From NCBI RefSeq assembly GCF_019925205.1, contig NC_083567.1:62001-126000 (forward strand): a stretch of DNA of 64,000 nt, read 5' to 3'. This DNA is from Metopolophium dirhodum. Lineage: Eukaryota; Arthropoda; Insecta; Hemiptera; Aphididae. Under the pieces are notes generated by a model. The model made no database searches, had not been told where the DNA came from, and saw only the letters and a program-made list of their open reading frames with translations. Position 1 is the first letter of the stretch; every line of letters starts with the position of its first letter. Below, one piece after another: positions 10,639 through 21,779 of the stretch. The translations under genes and the position numbers were made by a program.

Positions 10639-11375
10639 GTTTGACTGGAAATTCAACTATATTATCTACAAATTATTTTCCATCTCTAAACGTTTATGAG
10701 GATTAGGAAATAGCTTTGTTATGTTTGCCAACATACAATTTATTTCCAAATATAAATTCCGCTAATAACCGGTTAGATATAGAGGTTATTCCTTCAACAA
10801 GTAATATATTTATCATAAAAACGTTTATATTTATTTTGGAAGAAGGATGTTATGAAATTGAAGATATTAACAAGAAAATTACGAAAGAGTTATTTCATTT
10901 TAATAATGAATTTAAAACACAACTAAAATTCCACGTATCTATAGACCCCATAGATTTTAGAACATACATTAAATGCAATGGAAGACTAAAGTTAAATATT
11001 TCAAATGGTATAGCATCTGTTTTTGGATTTGAAAAAAGAACCTATGAGCCAATGTATGAAGCTCATCGGTCGGGAAAATCTGTTAATTTAAACACAATTA
11101 ACTCTATAAAAGTAATGTGTAATATAGCACATGGGTCATTCAGCAACCAGCTACAAAGTCATTCGATATATGAGTTTTTCCCAAGCGGTAGATGGGAAGT
11201 ACACAGGAACAAAGGTTATTCAATCCCCGTTAAACCTTATATATTACAGATTAAATAAACAGATATTAATTCAATAACTGTACAGTTAGTTGATCAAAAC
11301 AATAATCCGATCGACAACTTAAATGAGACATTGACAGTTGTTCTGCATATTAAACGTCACGAGTCTCATTATTAA
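10617..11375 (+). pseudogene. Penton-like minor capsid protein, copy A
   Basis: This is a near relative of the next gene. Aligning the two shows that copy A begins at 10617 with ATA where copy B has ATG, so the start codon appears lost. A TAG lies at 10704-10706. From 10716 to about 11185 the frame is open and includes the block NLNTINSIKVMCNIAHG. Two frame changes, near 11190 and 11262, surround a shifted segment, after which the original frame resumes to TAA 11373-11375. In Polintons this position is held by the single jelly-roll penton protein that caps the capsid vertices. The capsid role is inferred from context and beta-rich composition. Confidence 0.6.
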
Positions 11376-11396
11376 ATTTGTATCTCAGATTTTGGA

Positions 11397-12098
11397 ATGT
11401 ACGAGTCAGTTACTTTCAGTTTAACCGGGAACACAACCATATTATCTGCGAATTATTTTCCGTCTATAAACCTTTACGAAGACTCAGAAATAGCTTTGTT
11501 ATGTTTGCAGACATTTAATTCATTCCCGAATATTAACAAAGATAATAATAAATTTGCTATACAAGTAGTTGACCATAATAATAATGATCGTGTGTGGTTT
11601 TATATTAAACTGGAAAAGGGATGTTATGAAATTAAAGATATTAAGCAACGAATTATGGATCAAATAAATATTTATAATAAGCGATGAAACGATTTCAGAT
11701 CATATATAAAATGTAATGGAATACTACACTTTGAAATTTTACATAGCATAGCACCTGTATTGGGTTTTGAAAAACGAGAATATAAGCCAGAGTATGAATT
11801 TCATAGATCAGAAAAAGCTGTGAATTTAAACACAATTAATTCTAAAAAAGTAATGTGTAATATAGCTCAAGGATCATTCAGCAACCATCTTCAAAGTCAT
11901 TCGATTTATGAGTTTTTTCCGAGTGAAAGGTCAGGATCGAATGTAGTACAGTCACCACCAAATTTAATATATTACAAATTGAATAAAACAAATATTGATA
12001 CGATAACCGTTCAGCTAGTTGATCAAGATCATAATCGGATTGATAATTTTGGTGAGACATTGACAATTGTGTTACATATTAAACGTTACGGGTCTTGA
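11397..12098 (+). pseudogene. Penton-like minor capsid protein, copy B
   Basis: The frame from ATG 11397 to 12098 is 233 codons with a single in-frame TGA at 11685-11687. It starts MYESVTFSLTGN and contains GCYEIKDIKQ, CNIAQGSFSNHLQSHSIYEF and a C-terminal VLHIKRYGS. Copy A just upstream matches it along its whole length, including the spacing between motifs, so the two arose by tandem duplication. The beta-strand-rich pattern and the place before the major capsid gene fit a single jelly-roll penton-type protein. The duplication is diverged, so it is not recent. Confidence 0.62.
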
Positions 12099-12248
12099 GA
12101 TGGGATTAAAATTCAATATAAACCCACTACTTCGAATCAGTTTAACTAGTCATAAGACTAATGTGCTAGCAGCAACATCAAAAAAAAAAAAAAATTGACG
12201 GTGAAAAATAAAAAAATTTGCAATCTCTAGGCTATCAATTAAAACAGA

Positions 12249-13454
12249 ATGCCTGAAAGTGATATTTTAGATATAACTTCACAGTACGAAACGGATTCTA
12301 AAATTACGAAAATTGAATATAATTCATATACACCGTATACAACATGATTTAATAATAATGATGAAATACGTATATCAATCCAGCAAACGGATGTTTATCC
12401 ATATCTACATGAAAGCTTTATTTTTTTGGAAGGGATAGTTACTGATTCTACTACAGTGAAACTATCTAATAACGGTTACTCTTACCTCTTCGAGCAAATA
12501 CGATTGGAAATCAATGGGATAGAAATATATAGCACACGTGTCCTTGGAATTACTAGCTCGTTGAAAGGATAAGTATCTGGTACACCAGACAACTATAATT
12601 GTTATGAAAATTCTGGTTGGAATTTTAAAAACGCAACGCAATTGGAAAATGAGAAAGGTGAATTTAGTGCTTGCATACCATTGAAATATTGGTTAGGTTT
12701 GTTTGAAGACTATAAAAGATTGGTTTATTCTAGATTGGAATTAATACTAACTCGAAGTCATAGCGATTTAAATGCTTTAAGTTTAAAAACTGGTGTAATT
12801 GCTTCTCAAGGTAAAGTCGTTATAAACAAAATAGTCTGGAAGGTCCCACATATAACGGTCGACGATGAAGAAAGGTTAAAATTATTGAAACTTATAGAAA
12901 AGGAAAAAAGTTTGTTTATTCCTTTTAGATCTTTTGAAACTTTTGAATACCCTGAACTTGGAACCACTAAAAAAGTTGTATGGAATTTGAAAACTGCTTC
13001 AAAATTAGAAAAACCACGATTTATCATAATTGGTTTACAAAAAGGACGTAAAAATTTGTTACCAAAAGATTGTAGAATATTTGATCATTGTAATATACCA
13101 AACGTTAAAGTATTTCTGAACTCGATAGCTTACCCATACGATAATTTGAATTTAGATTTTTCGAAAAATAATTTTACTATATTATATAATATGTATACAT
13201 TATTTCAAGAATCGTACTATGAAACAAGTATTCATAACCCGATATTGAGTCCTTCTACTTTTCTAGCAAACGCACCAATTATAGTTATCGACACTTAAAA
13301 ACAGAACGATTCAGCCACAGCCTCAGCAGTAGATGTTCAATTGGAAATTGAAGCTTCAGATTCGCTTGCAGGTGTAACTGCTTATTTCTTGTTAATTCAT
13401 GAGCGTATTGTAGAATATGTACCTTTTACTAGCGAAGTAAGAAAACTTGTGTAA
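12249..13454 (+). pseudogene. Double jelly-roll major capsid protein, three stops
   Basis: The frame is preserved for 401 codons from ATG 12249 to TAA 13452-13454, interrupted only by TGA 12345-12347, TAA 12570-12572 and TAA 13296-13298. Motifs typical of insect Polinton capsids include RFIIIGLQKGRKN, CRIFDHCNIPNVKVFLNS with the following YPYDNLNLDF, and a C-terminal beta strand series ending VPFTSEVRKLV. The protein forms the hexagonal faces of the predicted virion. It is the last gene before the right-end tandem repeats, a usual position. No indels are seen over 1.2 kb, so decay has been by point substitution. Confidence 0.85.
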
Positions 13455-13574
13455 ATATATTAAGAATTAATTTATAACAATAAAAAAAATCTATAATTAC
13501 ATAATTTGTGTTCTGTACTTAAAATTATAATTTCAGTTTTATAATAAGGTTTGTTTGGAAAAAATAAAATTTGG

Positions 13575-13830
13575 TGTGTACACGGTAAACATTTTTGAGT
13601 AAGGGGCAAAACCGATTTCGAGTGTGCAAACTCCCTGTAATTTTAAAATACGGTAAATATTTTGTGTAAGCGGAGAATTCGTAGATAAAAAATGTGAAAT
13701 CTCCCTGTAAAATGCTATGCTATTTTTGTATTTTGTGTGAGGGGGAAATAGGTGGACAACGAGTGTGAAATCTCTCCCCGTGATTTTTATCACGGTAAAA
13801 TCATTGTGTTCAAGGGGGACATCCTCCCTT
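13575..13830 (+). repeat. About 70-bp tandem repeats, likely Polinton right end
   Basis: Four degenerate units of about 70 bp share the order ACGGTAAA, TTGTGTAAGGGG, GTGTGAAATCTCCC, TGTAA. The TTGTGT motif recurs near 13592, 13662, 13732 and 13804. The block follows the capsid gene and resembles subterminal repeats of Polinton terminal inverted repeats, but no inverted partner is seen on the left. Confidence 0.6.
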
Positions 13831-13854
13831 GAACGTTGCGAAATTACCGCGGTG

Positions 13855-16668
13855 AATAAAAAAAAAGACTGTGAATATACAAATGTATACTACTTTCATT
13901 AGTGAAACATAATTAATTTTCATTGTATTAATTAATAAAGTTAAGTACCTAGGTACATTATTAAATCTATAAAAATGATCTTACTTAAATTATTTGATTT
14001 GATGGCATTTTTGATTTTATCTTTCCCTAATAAAATATACATAATACTTGTATTATTCTTTAATGGTTTGTTACATATTATTTGTATGTTATTAAATTCT
14101 GAGCGGAGCGATGAATGTATGATTATACAATGATGTGTGTTTTTTTTTATGTTTTTGTTATTTATGTGTCTGTCATTGCCGTTTAGAGCAGTAAAACTGT
14201 TTCGATTCTCATCAACAGTATCTTGTTTGATGAGAAAGTGAATATAGTTGTTGCATTCGGGACGTCAAAATTTAAAATTCCCAATTGTTTCCAAAAGCGC
14301 CGCGAAAACAACATAAAATTTAAGAAAATCGATTTTGGTTTTTGGTGTAACTCAAAAATAAATAACCGTATACATGCAATTTTCACTGGTTGTTAATATT
14401 AGAATTTTCTATACACGATAAAATGTTTGATTTGTTTTGAACTGTCGACGGATATTTTCAGTTTTCAATTTTTTTAGTTATTTTTTCTACGTATGTCAAT
14501 AACATTTTATTTGTTCTGTAAAAAATTTGAAAATTGATAAAAAGGGTCCTTATATAGTGTTCTAATAGTAGTTGAAAAATATTAAAAATAAATATTCACG
14601 ATTTTTTTTATATGCATTTAAAGTTCAAATTTTGAAAAAATTTAATGATTATTTAGTAGTTAAAAATGTATAAAATGTTCAACTTGTATAGCTAAGTGTT
14701 GAAAATTTGAAACACAATTTTACAGCGCAGTACCGGATTTAAGGGGCCATGCCATGCCCTGGGCGCTAATAATAGAGGGGCTCAAATTTCAAATTTTAAA
14801 TTCATAAAGCATATATCATGGAGGCGCTCATATTATGTTGTGCCCCGGGTTACATAATTTGTAGATCCGGTACTGCCACGGCGTACATAGGTTTTTAATA
14901 AAAATTACTTTATTCACTAATAATCATAGACTTTAAAATGTAATCCAAGATTCCTTATAAGATTATCTACCTTTATCAAAAAAAAAAATGTCTATAAGAA
15001 AGTCAAATTAAATTTTTATGAGCGTTTGAAATTCAAATTTTTACAACATTGGATATTCACTGGATCCCTCATGTAACGATTTTCTTATTTTTTCGGTTTC
15101 AAAAACGAATAGCTGTACATACATGAAAATTTTACTGAATGTTTATTTTATCAATTCTTATACTTTATAAAATTTTTAAAATATTTTGATTTTTTTTTTT
15201 TTTATTTAGAAGAAAAGAGCACTCGACAACATAGGCCATTGGGTTTAGGGACATAAGATTAAATTACATGTTTAATGTTAAATATGAATAAACTATTGAG
15301 GACAAAATATTTTGATTTGTTTTGAGTTGTTTACGGACAATTTCATATTTTAATTTTTTTTTTCTGTGAATATCAATAAAGTTTTAACTGTTGGGCCAAA
15401 AAGTGTAAAAAGTTTAATACAAGGCTCCTGATTTATCGTTACAATAGCAGTTGAAATATATTAAAAAGACATGGGCACAATTTTTTTTTTATAAGCATTT
15501 AAAGATCAAATTTTGACAAAATTTATCAAATTTTAAATTGAATAATTATTGTGTTCTCGGTGTATTATACTTGCCATAGTCAACTTTGGTTACGTATATT
15601 AATGTTCCATCTGCAGCATACTCTAAAAAATATTATTTTACAAATTTAATATTGTTAAGAACAAAATATTAACGTAATATTTACTGCTCCATACTTATAT
15701 AGTGATTTTGTATAGATTTAAATTTCAAATTATACATATTACTTAATTATGTATATTACTACTTACTATAAAAATTAAAAACCAACACATACAATTTTGT
15801 TTTTTGGTAAGAACTTGTTTGAGTACCTACTTGAACTTTTTGCATGACTATGATGCAGCCATATGGCACAATTTACTCATTTTTTCAATCAATGATAACT
15901 ATTCATAATTGTAATTTTTTTTTATTGTTTTTAATTGAATGTTATCTTAGATTTTAACAACAATTAAAATAATGTATCATAAATAACTGTGTTTTTAATA
16001 ACATTTTCATAAATAAAGAATTATAACTAAACAATTAAAAGCAATTTTTAGCCATGAGACATTTTTCACGTTTTGTAAATTATTTTTCAGTTGGAAATTC
16101 ATAAAAGTTTTTATTTTCATATCTAATGTTTGACATTTCAATAGAAGATGCCCCACAAATTGCTTTACCTTTGACAAAGAAAAAAAATTTACCGGAAAGT
16201 TACGACAACGTATGTTCGACAACTACTGTATAATAATAGCAGAGAGCTACCCACTTGTCCCCCTTTTTTAAATTTGAATAATAATTGAATTTATTGTAAC
16301 GTTAATAGTATACTTGCTTTTATTTCCTATTTTGCCTGTTAATAAAATAATATTATATTATTTATTTATATTGATATTAATACAATTAAACACTGTCTAT
16401 TTTAAGGTATAGTGATTAATAAATTATAATTTAAACAATAAAAATGTATAGATACATTAGACCTTATATAATAATGCTTGTTCGATTTAATGTTCTCTTT
16501 CAACTCATAACAGTTGAGTATTATATTGAACTTGAATAATTAATGTTTGACATTTCATAATATAATAGGTACCAACTTATATAAAAATACTATTGGGGAT
16601 CTCTTTAAATATTTTATTAGTTCTTATTTATGTTATATATTATATATATATAAATATATATATCGTTA
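13855..16668. other. Repeat-derived AT-rich DNA, no gene
   Basis: No credible coding region. Bases about 14095-14350 belong, in reverse orientation, to a dispersed repeat family also present at 47560-47850 and 56880-57150. The segments 14400-15070 and 15180-15540 look like two related copies of the adjoining part of the same family: both contain a Leu-poor AT-rich stretch with TTTGATTTGTTTTGA and GTTCAAATTTTGA-like motifs. Confidence 0.5.
14095..14350 (-). repeat. Dispersed repeat family R1, copy 1
   Basis: It shares the end GAGCGGAGCGATGAATGTAT and interior AATTCCCAATTGTTT with the reverse complement of the copies at 47560-47850 and 56880-57150. Family unknown; it could be the 3' part of a DNA transposon or retroelement. 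Confidence 0.6.
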
Positions 16669-16779
16669 TCTATATATATAAAAATGAATGTTTGTCTATG
16701 TTTCAGTTGGCATGGGTTTTGAAGCTATTATAATAATAATTATTGGTTGCCGAGCAACGAAATGCACGGGATCAGCTAG
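16669..16779 (+). mobile_element. Mini-Helitron-like element
   Basis: The element starts TCTATATATATAAAAATG and ends CTAG, sits exactly between a host A (16668) and T (16780), and has a GTTGC-cga-GCAAC hairpin about 20 nt before the CTAG end. These are the three structural signs of Helitrons. At 111 bp it is non-autonomous. A degenerate relative ends near 49807 (GGATCAGCTTG). Confidence 0.65.
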
Positions 16780-16789
16780 TTTATAATAT

Positions 16790-17590
16790 AATTTAAACCA
16801 CATGCTAGTTTTTTTAATTTAATATATTATTTTGTTGTAATTTTCTATCAATTATTCCTAAAAATTGAAAATGGTCAACTATAATTTAACACCAAAATTT
16901 AGTGCCTGTGCGTTATGTGTGTGTTAGTCAGAATTCATGAATACTAGATGAACTCAATGGTGGATCTAGAGCTTATTATTTTTTTTTCAGGTTAGGGGTA
17001 AAATTACAAAGAAATTTAAAACATCTACAAAATATCTCGCAATATTTATATTTTATAATTTACACAACTAATTCTATTGGATAAACTATCTATATGACTG
17101 ATTTTATTAAGTTATTTGCATTTAATTCCCTATGTACATATAATAAATAAGGACCTGTAGGCCGAGGTTCAACTGGCAAACTGCAGTCGAAAATGTACAA
17201 TAAGTAATAACTAATAACACATTACACGTAGAACGTAGATACCAAAGATTGTCATATGTCATGAGTCAATTTGTATATTATTTCGTAGTCAATTACATTT
17301 ATCGTATCTAAAATATCTACTGAACGTTAATAATACTATTTAAGAATGTTTTAAATGTAGTTTTTCGAGAAGGTTTGTGGAATAATCTGTGTAGACGTAA
17401 AATACTCAAAATTTCAATCTTCAAAAGGATCTAACCTTGGAACTAAGTCCGACCAATAAATTCTGATTGCATAGGTACCTACTTACCAATTGTAATTAAT
17501 ACAATTATCAATGCAATAAGTCAATAATATGAGATATCATCTTAAAATATTTATCGTTTTTATAAAAAAAATATTATTACTGGTAAGTTT
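16790..17590. other. AT-rich DNA, nothing identified
   Basis: No gene, no clear repeat boundary. A TTAATT-rich background with only very short frames. Confidence 0.4.
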
Positions 17591-17599
17591 AAGTTTTTA

Positions 17600-18075
17600 A
17601 AAACTACATAACCAAACTTATAAGCCTGATGGTACCTGGGCCCGCTTAAGTCCACCAGTAACTAATCCGTTGTGTGAGAGGCCACCCAGGTCGTCTAGCT
17701 CGGTAGTCCTTTCACATATTCAGCGGATCATCACCATAACCGGACTCAATACGTGTTAAGTTAATTTTAAGTATTGTTCCTATTTTGTGATCTCTGTGGT
17801 CATTGCACAAGACCGGACCGACCATAGAGACCCCCTCCTCATCATTAAACTGCATCATTCTAATTCTCGTCATAGATGTTTCCCGTTCCTTGGTGTCATC
17901 GTGCACATAAAACTGCCTATCCAGAATAAATGAGGCGAAGGCAGAATTAATAGTCTACCTCACAAACAGTCGGCGTTAATGTAGGCATTGGCCAGATATA
18001 GGTGTAATTTGTTTTTTGGGTGTCACAAATAATCTTTTGGGTCACCCTAAATATTGGGTGTGTACACAGCTTAAA
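17600..18075 (+). repeat. Dispersed repeat family R2, copy 1
   Basis: A GC-richer block that matches 21120-21770 in the same orientation. Shared pieces include CATCACCATAA, TGTGGTCATTGCAC, GAGACCCCCTCC and GTCGTGCACCTAA-like motifs. A 64-codon minus-strand frame inside it (17712-17906) is not conserved in the other copy and is probably not a gene. Confidence 0.65.
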
Positions 18076-18231
18076 AAAAATAATATTTTACAAACCAATA
18101 TAATATTTACATTAACCCAATAATTAACTTACTGCATGCTAGTTTAAATATTTTGTGTTGTATGAACACCAAGTAGGTGTAAATTATTTAATAATAAAAA
18201 ACAAACAGAGAATTTATTTACCTATAGCCTA

Positions 18232-18812
18232 TAGGAAATCTCTTAGTAGAACATTCAAATATAAAATGATAATATGGCGACAATATGATGGGCAAAACTA
18301 AATGTATGAGTTACAATGTTAATATCTTAAAAATAAGTCTGAGCTGTCGCTGCAGGTTATATGACATAAATTATCACTATATTTCATTGAGTTATAGAGT
18401 TATATAAGATTTTTCATTTAAATAAAAAGGGTATTCGTAGGATTAATATTTAATAATAATATACTTACTATAATTTGTAGTTATCATATTTTCTTTAAAA
18501 AAAACATGTTTATAAATTTCTTAATAGGAAATCTCTTAGTAGAACATTCAAATATAAAATGATAATATTGCGACAATATGATGGGCAAAACTAAATGTAT
18601 GAGTTACAATGTTAATATCTTAAAAATAAGTCTGAGCTGTCGCTGCAGGTTATATGACATAAATTATCACTATATTTCATTGAGTTATAGAGTTATATAA
18701 GATTTTTAATTTGAATAAAAATGGTATTCGTAGCATTAATATTTAATAATAATATACTTACTATCATCTGTATTTATTATATTTTCTTTAAAAAAAACAT
18801 GTTTATAAATTT
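18232..18812 (+). repeat. 293-bp tandem duplication
   Basis: Copy 1 (18232-18524) and copy 2 (18525-18812) are nearly identical, starting TAGGAAATCTCTTAGTAGAA and ending at CATGTTTATAAATTT. High identity points to a recent local duplication. Confidence 0.9.
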
Positions 18813-18814
18813 AA

Positions 18815-19720
18815 TATTGACATTTCTACAATGAAATGCTATTATAATAGCGGTTTATGAATAATAGTTTAATCAATAAAAATGCATAGTCGTATAGCAG
18901 TCGTTCTTAACCTGTGTTCCTTGGACTTAGAATAAATGTTCCACCAACATTTTAAAATCGGCGGAAAAATATTATAAAATGGTGAAATATTTTTTATTGA
19001 TTTTATTATTTTTTACTGGCTAATTTGTAATTTGTATGTAAACTATTTTATGCTATACATGCATTGTTTAATATACTATACAATTGTATGTATATAAATT
19101 GTATTTTATAGTGTGCTGTGTTCCGTGAAAATCTTATAAAATATTAAGTGTTTCGTCATAAAAAAAAGGTTAAAAACCACTGTCATACTGATATAGATAG
19201 GTATAATATGTACCTACAATAGTCCTGTTTAATAAAGTTTGTTCAATTGAATGTTGTTTATTAACCCACAAAAATGAGTAAATTGCATACTTAAATATTT
19301 AATGTTTGACATTTTATATATATTACAACTTATTGCAATGGAATTTTCTTTAAGAGGACGCTACTCTAACATTTTTAGAGAATTTGTTGTATCCGTCTTA
19401 CAAGTCTAATTTTTTAAGTTGCTTGAGTATATTCTTTTAGGTATACCTAACATTTAACATTTTAATGGAAGATTCCCTACAAGTTTTTCTACCTTTTACA
19501 AAAAAAAAAGCCTTAACGGAAAATATTGCTATTTACAATCATGAGATATTTTCAATTTTTTTACTTTCTTGATTGTTAATCAAGTAATTATGGTAATTGA
19601 AATTAAAAAAGTCTGAATTTTGAAAACTTCAAGAATTTGTGTTAAATAGGAAAATAATAAAAATGTTACTGAGTCATGTGGGTAATTTAGCTAGCTTTAA
19701 TATAAAATATTAATGAGAGA
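18815..19720. other. AT-rich DNA, no gene
   Basis: Only short frames. Fragments such as TTTAATGTTTGACATTT recur here and near 16540 and 16120, so this is probably old repeat sequence. Confidence 0.4.
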
Positions 19721-19728
19721 GATTCGAT

Positions 19729-20361
19729 ATCACAGCCAAGTGGTATAACCACTTGAATCCATAAAAACGCCGGCGTGAACAGTCCAAAAATTTCTATTAT
19801 TTAACTTTTCTCCTAAATTATGATAGCTAGAAAGTTGGCTGATAACTCATTAAAAAGGGATTATCAAGTAGATATTAAATATGGAATTAAAGTTTTTTTT
19901 TTTAATTTATGTATTTTTTTACAGATAAAAAAAGTGTTATTTTTGGCTAGATTTTCATTTAGCGAGGTAGTTTTCCGAAACTGGAACACGGATTTTGTTG
20001 TTTTGAGTCTTGTTAGATTCACATTGGCTAGGAGAAGTGCAGTGAAGATTTTCAGAACTTTATCTCCAATCGTTAGCTCACTACAAAGCTGTAAAGCTGA
20101 AAAACATCGAAAATTCCAGTAAAATTTGTTTTATTTTTTTTTAATGTTCTGTAGTGAATTAAATATTAAAGATAAAGTTATGAAAATTTTCACTGCACTT
20201 CTCCTAACCAATTTGAATCTAACAAGACCCCAAACAATGAAATCCTCTATGTGGTTTCGGAGATCTATCTCACTAAATGAAAATTAAAAGATTTTATATG
20301 GTGCTGTTCACACAGACATTTTTCGTGATTTAAATTGTTATACCGCTTGGGTGTGATATCA
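19729..20361. repeat. Imperfect palindrome (foldback element)
   Basis: The two halves are inverted copies at roughly 70-80 percent by eye. The outer ends read GATATCACAGCCAAGTGGTA on the left and, in inverted form, GATATCACACCCAAGCGGTA from the right. Inner parts around 20035 and 20195 share GGAGAAGTGCAGTGAA in inverted orientation. The turning point is near 20125. Probably a foldback or MITE-like element. Confidence 0.7.
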
Positions 20362-20369
20362 GTTAATAC

Positions 20370-21115
20370 ATTTCTAAAAATTAAGAATCAAGAAAGTTTA
20401 CATGCCGATTCCTGACTTGCCAAGCCTTTTTTTTTAGTTAAGAAATTTCATTATTTACACAAGGATGAATGACACAGTGTCTCTTCACAGAATAATTTTT
20501 TCTATGCAATGATCTATCTATGAATAATTCAAATCCAACACATCCATTACAATGACATATTCGACAACTATTGTACACTGCTCCTGTCTTGCACCTTTTT
20601 AAAAATAACTTGCCTATCGTTGCAGCTAATTTCAAAAACTATTTAACGTAAAAGCGGTTAACTTACTTTCACAATCTAAGAAGTAATAAAAAATTTTCAA
20701 TTTCATAAATATTTTTAGAACTGTATTAAATTTCATAAAATGTGCACCCAAACGGGTTTTAGTATGTAGGCGCTGCTAAGGATGTAATTTAAACCCAATC
20801 TTTTCTGTAGTATAGGGGAGAATATCCCTGACAATCACATGTTTGATCAGGTTACACAGGATCTATGTGGGACTTGTCACCTGTAGGAGAAGATTTATAA
20901 ACATACCTATAAGCTCAAAATGATTTGAATCGTGAACGCCAGGTATTTGGTAATTGGTATCACGATTGTTAGTTTAAGTCATAAACACTGGTTTAATATG
21001 TATTGGTTATAACTATTAAGCAACAATTACTGACGCGCCCCTCGTCAGTGGTGGTGCTGCGTCGATTTATTTTCAAAAAGTTAGCAAGTATAAGTGAACC
21101 AAATAAACAATATAA
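20370..21115. other. Non-coding, low-confidence repeat fragments
   Basis: Bases 20530-20585 resemble the CACATCCATTACAA block of the dispersed family at 41540, 48770 and elsewhere. The rest shows no gene. Confidence 0.4.
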
Positions 21116-21119
21116 TATT

Positions 21120-21770
21120 CGGTAGTCCTCTTCTAATCCTCGAAAGACCATCACCATAATCAGACTTTGATGAATGCGATGCTTGACGGTTTAATTACTT
21201 TATAGTATTAGTATAAATGAATAATAAATAATAATACGACAATATGATTATGAATAAGTATAATATATAATATCGTACAACTGGACAATTAACTGTGACA
21301 GTACACACACACCGTATACACACTGTACGACGGTGCTTGTGTAAGTGAGTATTACATACATCAAAGGCCCTATATAGATCCACAACCGAGGTCATATTAT
21401 ATCCGTATAGAGAGTGAGTCGTATACTAGTATAACTAGATACTAAATTGTACACACGTGTCAAGGTTGACTACTAATATTAATTGTATACTTCAACAGAC
21501 TTCAATAGTTTAAGTTAGATTTAAGGTATATTCCCTATTTTTTGAGTTCTGTGGTCATTGCACCTGACCACAGAGACCCCCTCCCCATAATAAACTTGAA
21601 TCATCGTAATTCCTGTGGTAGTTTGTTCCTGTTCCTCGGTGTCGTCGTGCACCTAAGATTGCCTATCCGGAATTTATGAGGCGTAGGCATTGGTCAGGTA
21701 TATGTGTAATTGGGTTCGGTGGGATCGCGAATAGTTCTTCGGGTAGCGCTGTAGATTTGGCGCAAACACT
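21120..21770 (+). repeat. Dispersed repeat family R2, copy 2
   Basis: The same blocks as 17600-18075 in the same order, but with an extra 350 bp of AT-rich sequence between CATCACCATAA and TGTGGTCATTGCAC, which suggests a secondary insertion in this copy. Confidence 0.62.
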
Positions 21771-21779
21771 AGGCTAATT

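Larger units (their letters stand above)
3290..13850. mobile_element. Large decayed Polinton/Maverick element
   Basis: The gene set and layout are diagnostic of Polintons: polymerase (+) facing integrase, an unknown protein and the ATPase (all -), then minor virion protein, protease, penton-like genes and major capsid (all +). The right edge is placed after the tandem repeats at 13575-13830, which sit where a Polinton terminal repeat would be. I could not find a matching inverted copy on the left, so the left end is missing or beyond recognition and 3290 is only a working limit. All major genes carry stops, frameshifts or TTAGG insertions, so the copy cannot act by itself. Confidence 0.85.

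Noticed and set aside
7834..13298. Programmed stop-codon read-through in Polinton genes
   Set aside because: All three stop codons appear at unrelated positions, together with frameshifts and TTAGG insertions elsewhere, so decay is simpler.
17712..17906. 64-codon minus-strand frame as a gene
   Set aside because: It lies in a dispersed repeat and is not kept open in the second copy.
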